Assembly: GCA_963711375.1 (NCBI GenBank)
Contig: CAVQDV010000005.1
Coordinates: forward strand, 682,001 to 746,000
Source: CAVQDV01 sp963711375
GTDB lineage: Bacteria > Pseudomonadota > Gammaproteobacteria > Coxiellales > Coxiellaceae
DNA length: 64,000 bases
Direction: 5' to 3'
Shown here in pieces: positions 15,623 through 23,894 of this stretch (its first letter is position 1; every line of letters begins with the position of its first letter). The notes beneath the pieces are model-generated. The model saw only the letters and a program-made list of their open reading frames with translations. It had not been told where the DNA came from and searched no databases. Position numbers and translations under genes: made by a program.

Positions 15623-16060
15623 ATGAATAAATTTTTGAAAATAATTATTCCGGGATTGGTCGTGTTGACCTTAGCCGGTTGCGATACCATCCCTGTCAAC
15701 GAGCCAGTTTATTATGGTGACGACGGGGACTCCTATCAAGCCGTTCAAGTTTATGATTACGGACATTACCACCACCGTGATGGCAATTATCATATTCCTG
15801 TCAACAGCGGCGGTAATGGAAATTATCATGTTCCTGTCAACAGCGGTGGAAATGGAAATTACCATGTTCCTGTCAACAGCGGTGGAAATGGAAATTATCA
15901 GGTTCCTGTCAACAGCGGTGGAAATGGAAATTACCATGTTCCTGTCAACAGCGGCGGTAATGGAAATTATCATGCCCCTGTCAATGGCGGCGGTAATGAG
16001 AATTTGCTTACCCCAGTTAAGACAATGGATGAAATAAAACCCAGTGTGAAAATCAATTAA
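15623..16060 (+). CDS. small lipoprotein with six 12-residue NYHVPVNSGGNG repeats
   Basis: 145 residues. A signal sequence ends in the lipobox LAGC (Cys ~20), so the protein should be lipidated. Residues ~55-126 are six near-identical 12-residue repeats of the type NYH(V/I)PVNSGGNG, encoded by 36-base units with few differences. The repeats are His/Asn/Gly-rich and could bind metal or form an extended surface stalk; that is inference. No family is recognised. The AATAGGAGC-like ribosome site of the following secreted gene is 28 bases after this stop, so the two may be one transcript. The 230 bases upstream hold AT-rich sequence (GATATAAAC, 15595-15603) that may contain a promoter, but nothing decisive. 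Confidence 0.8.
   Translation: MNKFLKIIIPGLVVLTLAGCDTIPVNEPVYYGDDGDSYQAVQVYDYGHYHHRDGNYHIPVNSGGNGNYHVPVNSGGNGNYHVPVNSGGNGNYQVPVNSGGNGNYHVPVNSGGNGNYHAPVNGGGNENLLTPVKTMDEIKPSVKIN
15785..16000 (+). repeat. six tandem 36-bp coding repeats
   Basis: Units start at 15785, 15821, 15857, 15893, 15929 and 15965 and keep the frame. Units 2-5 are nearly identical, and unit 6 is the most diverged. Such an array can change copy number by slippage without breaking the lipoprotein. Confidence 0.9.
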
Positions 16061-16088
16061 TTAATTTACAACAATAGGAGCTATTACG

Positions 16089-16505
16089 ATGAAAAAAACA
16101 AACTTAATTATACCTCTCGCCCTGCTTTCAGCTTTTAGTTTAGGCGGAAATGCAATGGCTAAGAGTCAAACCGCAATGGTAAAAAAACTACCGGCAATTA
16201 GCATTACAAGCCTTCATGCACAAGATATCTGCGATTATTCAGATCCCTCAAACGTATGTGTTTACAATGCTAGCGGCGTGCCAGTTTCTGTCACCATTCC
16301 ACAGTTTGAAAATGTCTATGATGTTCCAGTCCAAACAGGAACTATGCAACCTTTTGGATATGGCGAAGAACAAGATCCGATATATGTCACCATTAACAGC
16401 ATGTATGGGACTTTTACTGCCCCAATGCCCAATCATGGACCCTACCTTGAAATTGATCCACCAAACAAAGCAAATCCAAATAAGCTTGTAATTAAAATTC
16501 GTTAG
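16089..16505 (+). CDS. small exported protein of unknown function
   Basis: 138 residues. A typical signal peptide (MKKTNLIIPLALLSAFSLGG, cleavage probably after AMA at ~24) is followed by a mature part with two cysteines (DICDYSDPSNVCVYNA) that could form a disulphide. Several beta-rich stretches follow. There is a strong ribosome site, AATAGGAGCTATTACG, before the ATG. It lies directly downstream of the repeat lipoprotein and is closed by a good terminator, so the two probably form a small envelope operon. No family is recognised. Confidence 0.78.
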   Translation: MKKTNLIIPLALLSAFSLGGNAMAKSQTAMVKKLPAISITSLHAQDICDYSDPSNVCVYNASGVPVSVTIPQFENVYDVPVQTGTMQPFGYGEEQDPIYVTINSMYGTFTAPMPNHGPYLEIDPPNKANPNKLVIKIR

Positions 16506-16523
16506 AATATTCCTTCAATCATT

Positions 16524-16557
16524 AAAAAATCATCCGTCGAAAGGCGGATGATTTTTT
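16524..16557. terminator. bidirectional rho-independent terminator
   Basis: AAAAAATCATCCG-TCGAAAG-GCGGATGATTTTTT: the core stem is ATCATCCG/CGGATGAT with flanking A and T runs, so it can work in both directions. It ends the secreted-protein gene, and it also lies downstream of the convergent gcvPB gene. Confidence 0.85.
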
Positions 16558-16602
16558 ACAAGCAATTAAATGACCCAAAACATTGTTGGCAAAAGTCGCA
16601 CA

Positions 16603-18081
16603 TCAGGGCTTTCCTTCATCTTTTCGGGCCATTGTGGGAGTCCAGATTAAATTTAGGTCTTTCGCAGCTTTTACTTCGTCTAGGCGACCCACGGGTTGAT
16701 TGTAGGGGGCTTTTTGTAATAACTCCGGATTGGTTTTGGCTTCTTCCAGGATTTTTTTCATGGCCTCGATAAATTCGTCCAGCGTTTCTTTGCTTTCGGT
16801 TTCTGTAGGTTCGATTAATAAGCATTCTGGAATTAATAGCGGAAAATAAATGGTTGGAGCGTGATAGCCATAATCCAACAAGCGTTTTGCCACATCTAAA
16901 GCGCTTACTCCATTTTGTTTTGTGAGGGATTTTATCGTAAGAATAAATTCGTGAGAGGCGCGTCGATGCGGGAAAGCTAATGGATAACCCACTTCTTGTA
17001 ATTTTTTCATTAAATAATTCGCATTTAATGTGGCAAATTTTGAAACGCGCTGCAAGCCTTTTCGACCTAGAATTCTCGTATAAATGTAGGCGCGCAGTAA
17101 GACACCGGCGTTGCCCGCAAAGCTTGTTAAGCGACCAATACTTTGTGGCCTTTCTTTTTGGGTTTGCCAATAATATTCGTTATTTTTTAAACCGACGATT
17201 GGAATTGGTAAAAATGGGACTAATTTTGCATTTGCTGCTACAGGACCAGCACCCGGTCCTCCGCCGCCGTGTGGGGTTGCGAAAGTTTTATGTAAATTTA
17301 AATGCACGACATCGAAGCCCATATCGCCCGGGCGGTAGTGACCTAAAATCGCGTTTAAATTGGCGCCGTCATAGTATAATAATCCACCAGCCTCATGAAT
17401 TATATCGGCAATTTTTTTGATATTTCGTTCAAATACACCCAAGGTTGATGGATTCGTGAGCATAATTCCCGCCGTTTTTTTGGAAACCATTTCTTGTAGT
17501 GCTTCGAGATCGACATCGCCTTCTGAAGTTGTTGGCACTTCTCTCACGGTAAATCCGCATTGGGCGGCGGAAGCTGGATTGGTTCCATGTGCGGCGTCAG
17601 GCACCAGCATTTCGGTTCTTTCTACGTCACCTCGTGAACGGTGATACGCGGCGATCATAGCTACTCCGGCAAATTCGCCTTGGGCACCGGCCATTGGGGT
17701 TAATGCCACCGCTTCCATTCCAGTAATATCAGCCAGCATTTCTTGTAATTCATAAAAACAGCGGAGAATACCTTGATTTTTTTTCGTGTCACTCAAGGGG
17801 TGATTATTGGTGAAGCCAGGTAAGCTCGCTAATTCATGTGCCACGCGAGGGTTGTATTTCATCGTGCAGGAACCCAGGGGATAAAAATGCGTGTCGATGC
17901 AAAAGTTTTGGCGTGAAAGACGTGTGTAGTGTCGTAGTACTTGCAACTCAGATAATTCGGGTAATAAAGGCTCATCTTTTCTGAGGAGATTTTCCGGTAG
18001 TTGTCGGGTTATTTTGGAATTATCCATCATCTGCGCATTTGCATTTCGGGATTTTTTTGAAAGTTCGTAATTTAATTCCAT
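16603..18081 (-). CDS. gcvPB: glycine dehydrogenase (decarboxylating) subunit 2, P-protein
   Basis: 492 residues. This is the PLP-dependent C-terminal half of the two-subunit P-protein of the glycine cleavage system. The PLP lysine lies in NLHKTFATPHGGGGPGAGP, and the motif SCTMKYNPR is also intact. With gcvPA it decarboxylates glycine and passes the aminomethyl group to the lipoyl arm of GcvH. It is the last gene of gcvT-gcvH-gcvPA-gcvPB and starts three bases after the gcvPA stop. The split P-protein is normal for Legionella and Coxiella but not for E. coli, where one gene encodes both halves. Confidence 0.96.
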   Translation of the reverse strand: MELNYELSKKSRNANAQMMDNSKITRQLPENLLRKDEPLLPELSELQVLRHYTRLSRQNFCIDTHFYPLGSCTMKYNPRVAHELASLPGFTNNHPLSDTKKNQGILRCFYELQEMLADITGMEAVALTPMAGAQGEFAGVAMIAAYHRSRGDVERTEMLVPDAAHGTNPASAAQCGFTVREVPTTSEGDVDLEALQEMVSKKTAGIMLTNPSTLGVFERNIKKIADIIHEAGGLLYYDGANLNAILGHYRPGDMGFDVVHLNLHKTFATPHGGGGPGAGPVAANAKLVPFLPIPIVGLKNNEYYWQTQKERPQSIGRLTSFAGNAGVLLRAYIYTRILGRKGLQRVSKFATLNANYLMKKLQEVGYPLAFPHRRASHEFILTIKSLTKQNGVSALDVAKRLLDYGYHAPTIYFPLLIPECLLIEPTETESKETLDEFIEAMKKILEEAKTNPELLQKAPYNQPVGRLDEVKAAKDLNLIWTPTMARKDEGKP

Positions 18082-18083
18082 AT

Positions 18084-19469
18084 TTAGGTCCCCGTCGCTG
18101 GAGCTGCGATAAGAGATTTCGTGGCTTCCAATAATGCTTGCTGATAATGCATTAAATCATTTTCATTTTTGGTTTCTGTCGCGCAAACCAGCAAGCCATT
18201 TTCGAGCTCAGGGTAATACTCACTTAAATCCAAACCACCTTGAATATTTTGTGCGCTCAATTTATTTAACACTTTTGAAACTGGATAATCCAATTTCAGA
18301 ACAAATTCATGGAAAAACGGGCCTTTAAAAACGGCCTTCACCCCTGGGATGCTGCATAGACGTTCGCATAATTCTTGCGCATTGCTGTGGCTTTTCATCG
18401 CTACTTGCCGCAACCCTTTTGCGCCCATGACACTTAAATAAACCGCAGCGGCCGTTACTAATAATCCTTGATTCGTGCAAATATTTGATGTGGCTTTTGC
18501 TCGACGAATATGTTGTTCGCGAGCTTGCAACGTTAAGGTGTAACCTGTCCGCCCAATTGCGTCGACAGTTTCCCCCACAATTCTTCCTGGTAATTGACGC
18601 ACAAATTCTTTTTTCGTGCACATAAACCCAAAATAGGGTCCACCAGAGGACAAGGGAACACCCAAAGCTTGGCCTTCGCCGCAGACAATGTCGGCGCCAT
18701 TTTTTCCCCATTGACCTGGCGGTTTTAATAAAGCCATAGCGATGGGATTTACGACAGCAATGACCAGTGCATTTAATTCATGTGCGAAATCCGTGAGTTC
18801 ATCAACCGCTTCAAGTGCGCCGAAAAAATTAGGCTGCGGAATAAGTAAAGCGGCTATATCTTTTAAGTTGAGTTGTCGAATTTTTTTTAAATCGATAGTT
18901 CCATTTTCTGCATCAAATGGAATTTCTTCGAGAACTATCGGGTGTTCTTGCAAAATGGTTTTTAACACTTCTCGATAATGTGGATGAATGTTCAAGGGTA
19001 TTAAAATTCGATTAGCATTATTTTTTTTCAAACGCACAGCCATTAATACCGCTTCGGACATCGCCGTGGCGCCATCGTATAAGGATGCGTTTGAAACCGA
19101 CATGCCCATTAAATGCGCCATCATGGACTGAAATTCGTAAATGAGTTGCAAAGTGCCTTGGCTCGCTTCAGCTTGGTAGGGAGTGTAGGCCGTATAAAAT
19201 TCGCCACGTCTGGCCACTTCCCACACAATCGAAGGAATATGATGCTCATACGCTCCCGCTCCGATAAAACAGGTACCCGGAAAAAAACTTGGCGCGCGTT
19301 CTTGCATAAGGCGCTTCATCTCAAATTCATTAATTCCTTCGGGAATTTCGGATAAATTGGCCTGTGGGAGATCGGCTGGCACTTCATCAAATAAATCATT
19401 TATCGAATCAGCACCGATCGCTTTTAGCATTTCAGTAATATCATTTTCCGTGTGTGGAATATAGGGCAT
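18084..19469 (-). CDS. gcvPA: glycine dehydrogenase (decarboxylating) subunit 1, P-protein
   Basis: 461 residues, the full length for the family. It opens MPYIPHTENDITEML as usual for subunit 1 and carries GAGAYEHHIPSIVWEVARRGEFYTAYTPYQAE, the block that recognises the family. It forms a heterodimer with GcvPB. It starts two bases after the gcvH stop, so the genes are tightly coupled. No sign of damage. Confidence 0.96.
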   Translation of the reverse strand: MPYIPHTENDITEMLKAIGADSINDLFDEVPADLPQANLSEIPEGINEFEMKRLMQERAPSFFPGTCFIGAGAYEHHIPSIVWEVARRGEFYTAYTPYQAEASQGTLQLIYEFQSMMAHLMGMSVSNASLYDGATAMSEAVLMAVRLKKNNANRILIPLNIHPHYREVLKTILQEHPIVLEEIPFDAENGTIDLKKIRQLNLKDIAALLIPQPNFFGALEAVDELTDFAHELNALVIAVVNPIAMALLKPPGQWGKNGADIVCGEGQALGVPLSSGGPYFGFMCTKKEFVRQLPGRIVGETVDAIGRTGYTLTLQAREQHIRRAKATSNICTNQGLLVTAAAVYLSVMGAKGLRQVAMKSHSNAQELCERLCSIPGVKAVFKGPFFHEFVLKLDYPVSKVLNKLSAQNIQGGLDLSEYYPELENGLLVCATETKNENDLMHYQQALLEATKSLIAAPATGT

Positions 19470-19471
19470 CT

Positions 19472-19858
19472 TTACTCCTCAATTTGAGCTTGATAAGCTT
19501 TGGCATCTAGTAAGGCGTCCCATTGAGAGGGGTGCTGTAGTTTTACTCTGAAAATCCAGCCTTTTCCGTAGGCATCTTGATTAATTAACTCAGGTGCGGA
19601 AATTAATTCTTGGTTCACTTCAACAACGGCACCATCTACTGGGCTAAAAATATCCGCCGCCGTTTTTACAGATTCGACAACGGCTATTTCTTCACCGGAA
19701 GAAACTTTTGCATTTAAGTCCGGTAATTCGACGAACACAAGATCACCAAGTTCATGCTGAGCGTAATCACTAATGCCGATCGTGACGATGTCGTCGGCGC
19801 CCTTACGAACCCATTCATGGCTTTTGGTGTAACGTAAATCGCTGGGAAATTGGCTCAT
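19472..19858 (-). CDS. gcvH: glycine cleavage system H protein
   Basis: 128 residues from the ATG at 19858, which overlaps the gcvT stop as ATGA and has AGGAG eight bases upstream; an in-frame GTG nine bases earlier falls on that Shine-Dalgarno and is unlikely. The lipoyl-lysine sits in VESVKTAADIFSP (about residue 63). It shuttles the aminomethyl intermediate between P, T and L proteins; the L protein is not encoded here. Confidence 0.96.
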   Translation of the reverse strand: MSQFPSDLRYTKSHEWVRKGADDIVTIGISDYAQHELGDLVFVELPDLNAKVSSGEEIAVVESVKTAADIFSPVDGAVVEVNQELISAPELINQDAYGKGWIFRVKLQHPSQWDALLDAKAYQAQIEE

Positions 19859-20940
19859 GCTGTGCACTCCTGTTTTTTAAAAATAAAAGGTAATTTTACA
19901 ATATTAACGGAAATGTATTTTCCGCGTCTTTCTATGGTAAGCTTTTTTTCTGCTGAAATGGGCAGGCGGGCCAAAGCAATTGCGCAGCCCAATGTGGGTG
20001 AAAAACTTCCGCTGGTAATTTCGCCCTGGGCTACCCCATCAACAAAGATCCGTTGATGATCGCGCAACACGCCGGGCTCATCCATCATGACACCCACTAA
20101 ATGGCGCTGTATTCCTCGAGCTTTTTCAGCCTTTAAGGCTTTTTTTCCAATAAATTCACGCTGCTCATCTTGCCAGGAAATCGTCCATGCTAAATTAGAA
20201 ATGAGTGGTGATGTTGTTTCATCCATGTCGACGCCATATAAATTATATCCAGACTCTAGCCGCAAAGTATCACGTGCACCAAGACCACAAGGTTTTATGC
20301 CAATTTTTTGAAATTTCTGCCATAGAGCCGAAGCTTGTGATTGGGGAAGAATAATTTCAACGCCATCTTCTCCCGTGTAACCCGTTCGAGCTACTTGAAT
20401 TTCATCGAGAAAAACAGCGTTAAATCGCTTCAGGCAAACAATATTTTTACCAGCTGGTTCCAGTATTTCTTGAGCGAGCTTTACAGACTCTGGCCCTTGT
20501 ACAGCAATAATCGCGAGGTCCGAGTGAAGCTGTAATTGAACGCCAAAATGTTGGCTTTGTTTTTGTAGCCAATTAAAATCGGCTTCTCTACGCGAAGCAT
20601 TTATGACTAGGCGATAAAAATTGGGTGCGATCCAATAAACAATTAAATCATCGATGACACCACCTGTTTCATTTAATAAGCACGAATAAAGTGCGGCCCC
20701 CGTTTTTTTTAATTTTTTAATATCGTTTGCCAAGACATAGCGCAGAAAATCGCTGGCTTTTTCGCCTTGTATATCGAGTACGCCCATATGTGAAACGTCG
20801 AACATTCCAACGGATTTTCTCACTGCATTATGCTCTTCAATTTGGGAACCATAATGAATTGGCATGTCCCAACCTGCAAAATCTACTATTTTTGCTGAGG
20901 ATTTTAGGTGTTCGTTATAGAGTGCTGTTCTTTTTCCCAT
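19855..20940 (-). CDS. gcvT: glycine cleavage system T protein (aminomethyltransferase)
   Basis: 361 residues. It transfers the methylene group from aminomethyl-GcvH to tetrahydrofolate and releases ammonia. Family marks are VDFAGWDMPIHYGSQIEEH near the N-terminus, MFDVSHMG, RTGYTGEDG and LGARDTLRLESGYNLYG. AAGGAAAAG precedes the ATG. The gap to the upstream histidine-kinase gene is only 39 bases and is filled by a palindromic element, so no separate promoter fits between them. Transcription must come from inside the kinase gene or from the two-component operon. No glycine riboswitch is seen. Confidence 0.96.
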   Translation of the reverse strand: MGKRTALYNEHLKSSAKIVDFAGWDMPIHYGSQIEEHNAVRKSVGMFDVSHMGVLDIQGEKASDFLRYVLANDIKKLKKTGAALYSCLLNETGGVIDDLIVYWIAPNFYRLVINASRREADFNWLQKQSQHFGVQLQLHSDLAIIAVQGPESVKLAQEILEPAGKNIVCLKRFNAVFLDEIQVARTGYTGEDGVEIILPQSQASALWQKFQKIGIKPCGLGARDTLRLESGYNLYGVDMDETTSPLISNLAWTISWQDEQREFIGKKALKAEKARGIQRHLVGVMMDEPGVLRDHQRIFVDGVAQGEITSGSFSPTLGCAIALARLPISAEKKLTIERRGKYISVNIVKLPFIFKKQECTA

Positions 20941-20970
20941 ATTTCTTTTCCTTGAATAGTTAAGATAATA

Positions 20971-21007
20971 CCCCTCTCCCTAACCCTCTCCCGCAAGGGG
21001 AGAGGGG
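20971..21007. repeat. GC-rich palindromic element (CCCTCTCCC family), copy 1
   Basis: CCCCTCTCCC-TAACCCT-CTCCCGCAAGGGGAGAGGGG. The stem CCCTCTCCCgcaaGGGGAGAGGG spans the last codons and stop of the histidine-kinase gene and the gap to gcvT. Related copies are at 51760 and 52582. Confidence 0.8.
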
Positions 21008-22293
21008 ATAATATTTACTCCTTTCAAAATTACCATCACAATAAGTCCTTCGGGTTGACGATTTAATAGCGTAATATCGCCTCCGTGGGCTCGAATAATA
21101 TCACGCGCCACAGCCAAACCCAAGCCACTTCCGCGCTGCTTATTACGAGATTTATCGACTCGATAAAAGGGGGCAAATACATTTTCAATTTCGTGCAGAG
21201 GAATACCTGGCCCATGATCGCTAATCGTAATCTGGATAATATCGGCCTTTTTTTGCAAAACCACTTCTGCAGAATTGCCATATTTTATAGCGTTTTCAAT
21301 TAAATTGCCCAAGGCGCGTTTTAAAGCGGTTAAACGGCCGTAATATGGCAAACGAGATTCAAGTCCTTGAAACTGCACATCATGACCTGCATCGATCATA
21401 TTATTGCAAAGGGTTTCAATAAGCGCATTCAAATCCAACAATTCCACCGGCTCAGCACGAATATAATCTCTGGCAAAAGAAAGAATTGAATTAATCATTT
21501 GCTCCATTTCCGCCAAATCGGACATCATTTTTTCATATTGCGGGGTATCTTTCACACTTTCTAAGCGCAATTGCAGACGAGTAATAGGAGTGCGTAAGTC
21601 ATGAGAAATAGCCGCCAGCATTTGCGTGCGATCGGTTAATAAGCGTCGAATTTGATTTTGCATTTCGTTAAAGGCACGAATCACTCTCTGAATTTCAGCA
21701 GGTCCTGTCAAAGGCAGCGGCGGAGATTGCACGTCCACACCAAAACGTTGAGCGGCCTCAATAAATTGCTGACTGGGCATCGCCAAATTATTCACAACGA
21801 AAAGACATAGAGAAATAAGCGCTAAAAATAATACCGCGGCAGAAATTAACATTCCTGACCAAAACCAAGGGTGCTCTTGCACGCGACTATTAATAATTAA
21901 CCATTTTCCACCATTCAGTTGAACACTCGCAAAAAGATTCGGATAAGAATCCTCGGCCATTTTCGTTAAATCTTTGACAGACTCATTGGTAATTATTTTT
22001 GATCCAGCAGCAGATTGCTTAGCTATAAGCAATGAAAATCCACGCTGCTGCAAAAGCTTTACCTCTTTTTTAATGTGGTCCTCTGGCAAGGCACGAGACA
22101 TCGCCACAGCCCTTACAAACGAAAATGAAAAATTTTCACGATTTAAATGGATCCGGGAATAATCCAAATAAATAGAAAATACAAATAAACTCGCAATTAA
22201 AATGGCTACGAACCCTATGGCGAGTAAAATAAAGGCTTCCAAAGCGGATTTATTTTTAAAAAATTTAATCCGATTCCATATGTACGTCTGCAT
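20980..22293 (-). CDS. EnvZ-like sensor histidine kinase
   Basis: 437 residues from the ATG at 22293; a GTG 21 bases upstream is in frame and nearer to GGAGG. Membrane helices lie at about residues 20-40 and 140-165, with a periplasmic sensor loop of ~100 residues between, then HAMP. The H-box is AAISHDLRTPITRLQLR, the N-box LIENAIKYG, and G boxes DHGPGIPL and RGSGLGLAVARDI. It phosphorylates the regulator encoded just upstream, whose 3' end it overlaps by 29 bases. The last residues, IIPSPLAGEG, are encoded by a palindromic repeat element that also supplies the stop codon. The signal is unknown. Confidence 0.92.
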   Translation of the reverse strand: MQTYIWNRIKFFKNKSALEAFILLAIGFVAILIASLFVFSIYLDYSRIHLNRENFSFSFVRAVAMSRALPEDHIKKEVKLLQQRGFSLLIAKQSAAGSKIITNESVKDLTKMAEDSYPNLFASVQLNGGKWLIINSRVQEHPWFWSGMLISAAVLFLALISLCLFVVNNLAMPSQQFIEAAQRFGVDVQSPPLPLTGPAEIQRVIRAFNEMQNQIRRLLTDRTQMLAAISHDLRTPITRLQLRLESVKDTPQYEKMMSDLAEMEQMINSILSFARDYIRAEPVELLDLNALIETLCNNMIDAGHDVQFQGLESRLPYYGRLTALKRALGNLIENAIKYGNSAEVVLQKKADIIQITISDHGPGIPLHEIENVFAPFYRVDKSRNKQRGSGLGLAVARDIIRAHGGDITLLNRQPEGLIVMVILKGVNIIPSPLAGEG

Positions 22294-22993
22294 TAAACTG
22301 ATAGCCTCCCCCACGGACGGTAAGAATTACCTGTGGAATTTTAGGGTCAATTTCAATTTTCTTTCGAAGTCTAGCCACTTGGACATCAATCGTGCGATCA
22401 AAGGGCAAAGATTCACGACCTCTTGTAATGTCTAACAACTGATCCCGCGATAATGTCCGATGGGGGTTTTCTAAAAAGGCGAGTAGCAATTCATATTCGC
22501 CAGTGCTCAAAGGCACGGTCACCCCGTCTGGCGCAATTAAACGGCGTTTATTTTGGTCTAAAACCCATTCCAAAAATTTTAAATTAGGCAAATTAGTGAT
22601 GGGGGTAGACTTTTGGCCAATGCGTGCATGGGTACGGCGCGCTAAGGCTTTAATATGAGCTAATAATTCCCGAGGACTAAAAGGCTTGGCTAAATAATCA
22701 TCAGCGCCAATTTCCAAGCCGATAATTCGATCGGCTTCCTCACCTATTGCACTTAAAATAATAATAAAGACATTCGAGTTCTCTCTTAGTTTACGGCATA
22801 AGGTCAGCCCATCTTCTCCGGGCATCATAATATCCAACACGACTAAATCGATGGTAAGCTTTTTCATCACGCGCTGCATTTCAATTCCATTATGCGCAGT
22901 AGAAACACGATAACCATGCTGCTGCAAATAGTCGCTAACCAATTCGCAGATCTCTGGATCATCATCCACTATTAATATGTGCCATTTATTCAT
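22265..22993 (-). CDS. OmpR-like response regulator
   Basis: 242 residues from the ATG at 22993 (MNKWHILIVDDDPEICELV), chosen because it matches the start of OmpR-type receivers; an ATG 39 bases upstream is in frame. Receiver features are the acidic pair in VDDD, the phospho-acceptor Asp in VVLDIMMPGEDGL, and Lys in AKPFSPREL. The C-terminal winged helix includes LSTGEYELLLAFLENPHRTLSRDQLL and RTIDVQVARLRKKIE, closest to OmpR. The partner kinase gene follows with overlap. The divergent gene across the 206-base upstream gap is an Asr-like protein, so that gene is a plausible target. A 16-bp palindrome lies in the gap. Confidence 0.93.
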   Translation of the reverse strand: MNKWHILIVDDDPEICELVSDYLQQHGYRVSTAHNGIEMQRVMKKLTIDLVVLDIMMPGEDGLTLCRKLRENSNVFIIILSAIGEEADRIIGLEIGADDYLAKPFSPRELLAHIKALARRTHARIGQKSTPITNLPNLKFLEWVLDQNKRRLIAPDGVTVPLSTGEYELLLAFLENPHRTLSRDQLLDITRGRESLPFDRTIDVQVARLRKKIEIDPKIPQVILTVRGGGYQFNADVHMESD

Positions 22994-23089
22994 GATGAAA
23001 GATAGAATACTCGAGAAGAGGCTTAAATTCATTAAATAATTGCAATATAATCTGTTGTAGAGTTTAAATTTTTAGAGTATATTCTCCAA

Positions 23090-23105
23090 TGACAGCATGC
23101 TGTCA
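23090..23105. promoter_or_regulatory. 16-bp perfect palindrome TGACAGCATGCTGTCA
   Basis: It sits in the divergent gap between the response-regulator gene (minus) and the Asr-like gene (plus), about 95 bases from each start. It is short, GC-richer than its surroundings and has no T-run, so a protein-binding site is more likely than a terminator. Which protein binds is unknown. Confidence 0.45.
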
Positions 23106-23199
23106 CTCGTTCTATCTTATTATAAGAGTTAAAACGGAGTTTGTGTGTGGGGTTCCACGCACTTTTTTTTGTACAAAAAAAACCAAACGGAGAAAATAA

Positions 23200-23535
23200 A
23201 TGAAAAACGTTAGAAATTGCCTGATAGCGCTGATCGCTGGCCTGGCTATGTCTACAGCTTTTGCTGAAGATGCACAACCAGCTGCTGCGGCTCCTGCTGC
23301 GCAAACAGCTCCAGCTGCTGATGCTAGTGCTGCTGCACCTGCTGCTGCTGATGCGTCTGCTGACACTTCTAAAGCGGCTCACGCTAAAAAAGCTAAGCAC
23401 CACGCTCATAGAGCTCGTCATCACGCTAGAAGAGCTAAACACCACGCTAAAAAAGCTATGCACCACAAGAAAAAAGCAGCTGCTAAAACAGCTGACGCTT
23501 CTGACGCTGCAAGCCAAGACCAAAGCACGATGTAA
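23200..23535 (+). CDS. exported polybasic His/Lys/Ala-rich protein, acid-shock (Asr)-like
   Basis: 111 residues. A signal peptide (MKNVRNCLIALIAGLAMSTAFA) is followed by an Ala/Pro-rich spacer and then ~50 residues made of HHA(K/R)(K/R)A-type units such as KHHAHRARHHARRAKHHAKK. Low-complexity basic His/Lys composition after a signal peptide is what the E. coli acid-shock protein Asr shows. Asr is a periplasmic protein induced at low pH through an OmpR-family system, RstAB. Here an OmpR-family pair is divergently encoded next door. CGGAG precedes the ATG. The assignment rests on composition and context, not on alignment. Its neighbour on the other side is a polyacidic exported protein. Confidence 0.78.
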   Translation: MKNVRNCLIALIAGLAMSTAFAEDAQPAAAAPAAQTAPAADASAAAPAAADASADTSKAAHAKKAKHHAHRARHHARRAKHHAKKAMHHKKKAAAKTADASDAASQDQSTM

Positions 23536-23546
23536 TTATCGAAATT

Positions 23547-23578
23547 CTGTGCCAAGACTTAATCAAGGATTGGCACAG
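23547..23578. terminator. hairpin between convergent genes
   Basis: CTGTGCCAA and TTGGCACAG form a perfect 9-bp stem with a 14-base loop, 11 bases after the Asr-like stop and 14 bases from the 3' end of the convergent acidic gene. There is no strong T-run on either side, so efficiency is uncertain. Confidence 0.55.
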
Positions 23579-23592
23579 ATTGGTTTAGATCT

Positions 23593-23859
23593 TCACTCTC
23601 CGTCATCATCTCCACCGTTTTCATCCACATCAGATCCTTCAGCATCATCATCATTATCATCTCCTGCATTATCTGAATCATTATTCACATTATTATCTTG
23701 GTCTTGCCCCTTTTCTGGAGCTTGATTTTGGTCTTTTGTAGGCTCTTTTGTAGGAGCAATTGATGGCGCAGGAGTTGCGGAATCTTCCGAAAAGGCCGTG
23801 CTGGCCACACCAAAATTGAATAATGCCCCGAACGCAAAACCGAATAATAATTTTTGCAC
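23593..23859 (-). CDS. exported polyacidic low-complexity protein
   Basis: 88 residues starting at GTG 23859 behind a clear AAGGAGATTATAAA. The signal peptide (MQKLLFGFAFGALFNFGVAS, cleavage probably near TAFS) is followed by a Pro/Thr/Gln linker. The last 35 residues are almost only Asp, Glu, Asn and Gly (DNDDDAEGSDVDENGGDDDG). No family is recognised. It could bind calcium or other cations, or pair with the polybasic protein encoded convergently just beyond; both ideas are inference. Confidence 0.7.
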   Translation of the reverse strand: MQKLLFGFAFGALFNFGVASTAFSEDSATPAPSIAPTKEPTKDQNQAPEKGQDQDNNVNNDSDNAGDDNDDDAEGSDVDENGGDDDGE

Positions 23860-23894
23860 TTTATAATCTCCTTGTTAAAAAAAATTTGGATTAA

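Noticed and set aside
15671..15973. Open frames opposite or beside the lipoprotein repeats
   Set aside because: They are shadows of the 36-bp repeat, which keeps all frames open; no ribosome site or family support.
15785..16000. CRISPR-like 36-bp periodicity
   Set aside because: The repeats are contiguous, in frame and encode a lipoprotein repeat; there are no spacers.
20941..20979. Glycine riboswitch before gcvT
   Set aside because: The gap is 39 bases and filled by a palindromic element; no aptamer sequence fits.
23032..23523. Long minus-strand frame opposite the Asr-like gene
   Set aside because: It is a Ser/Cys-rich mirror of the Ala/Lys/His codons; the plus strand has the signal peptide and ribosome site.
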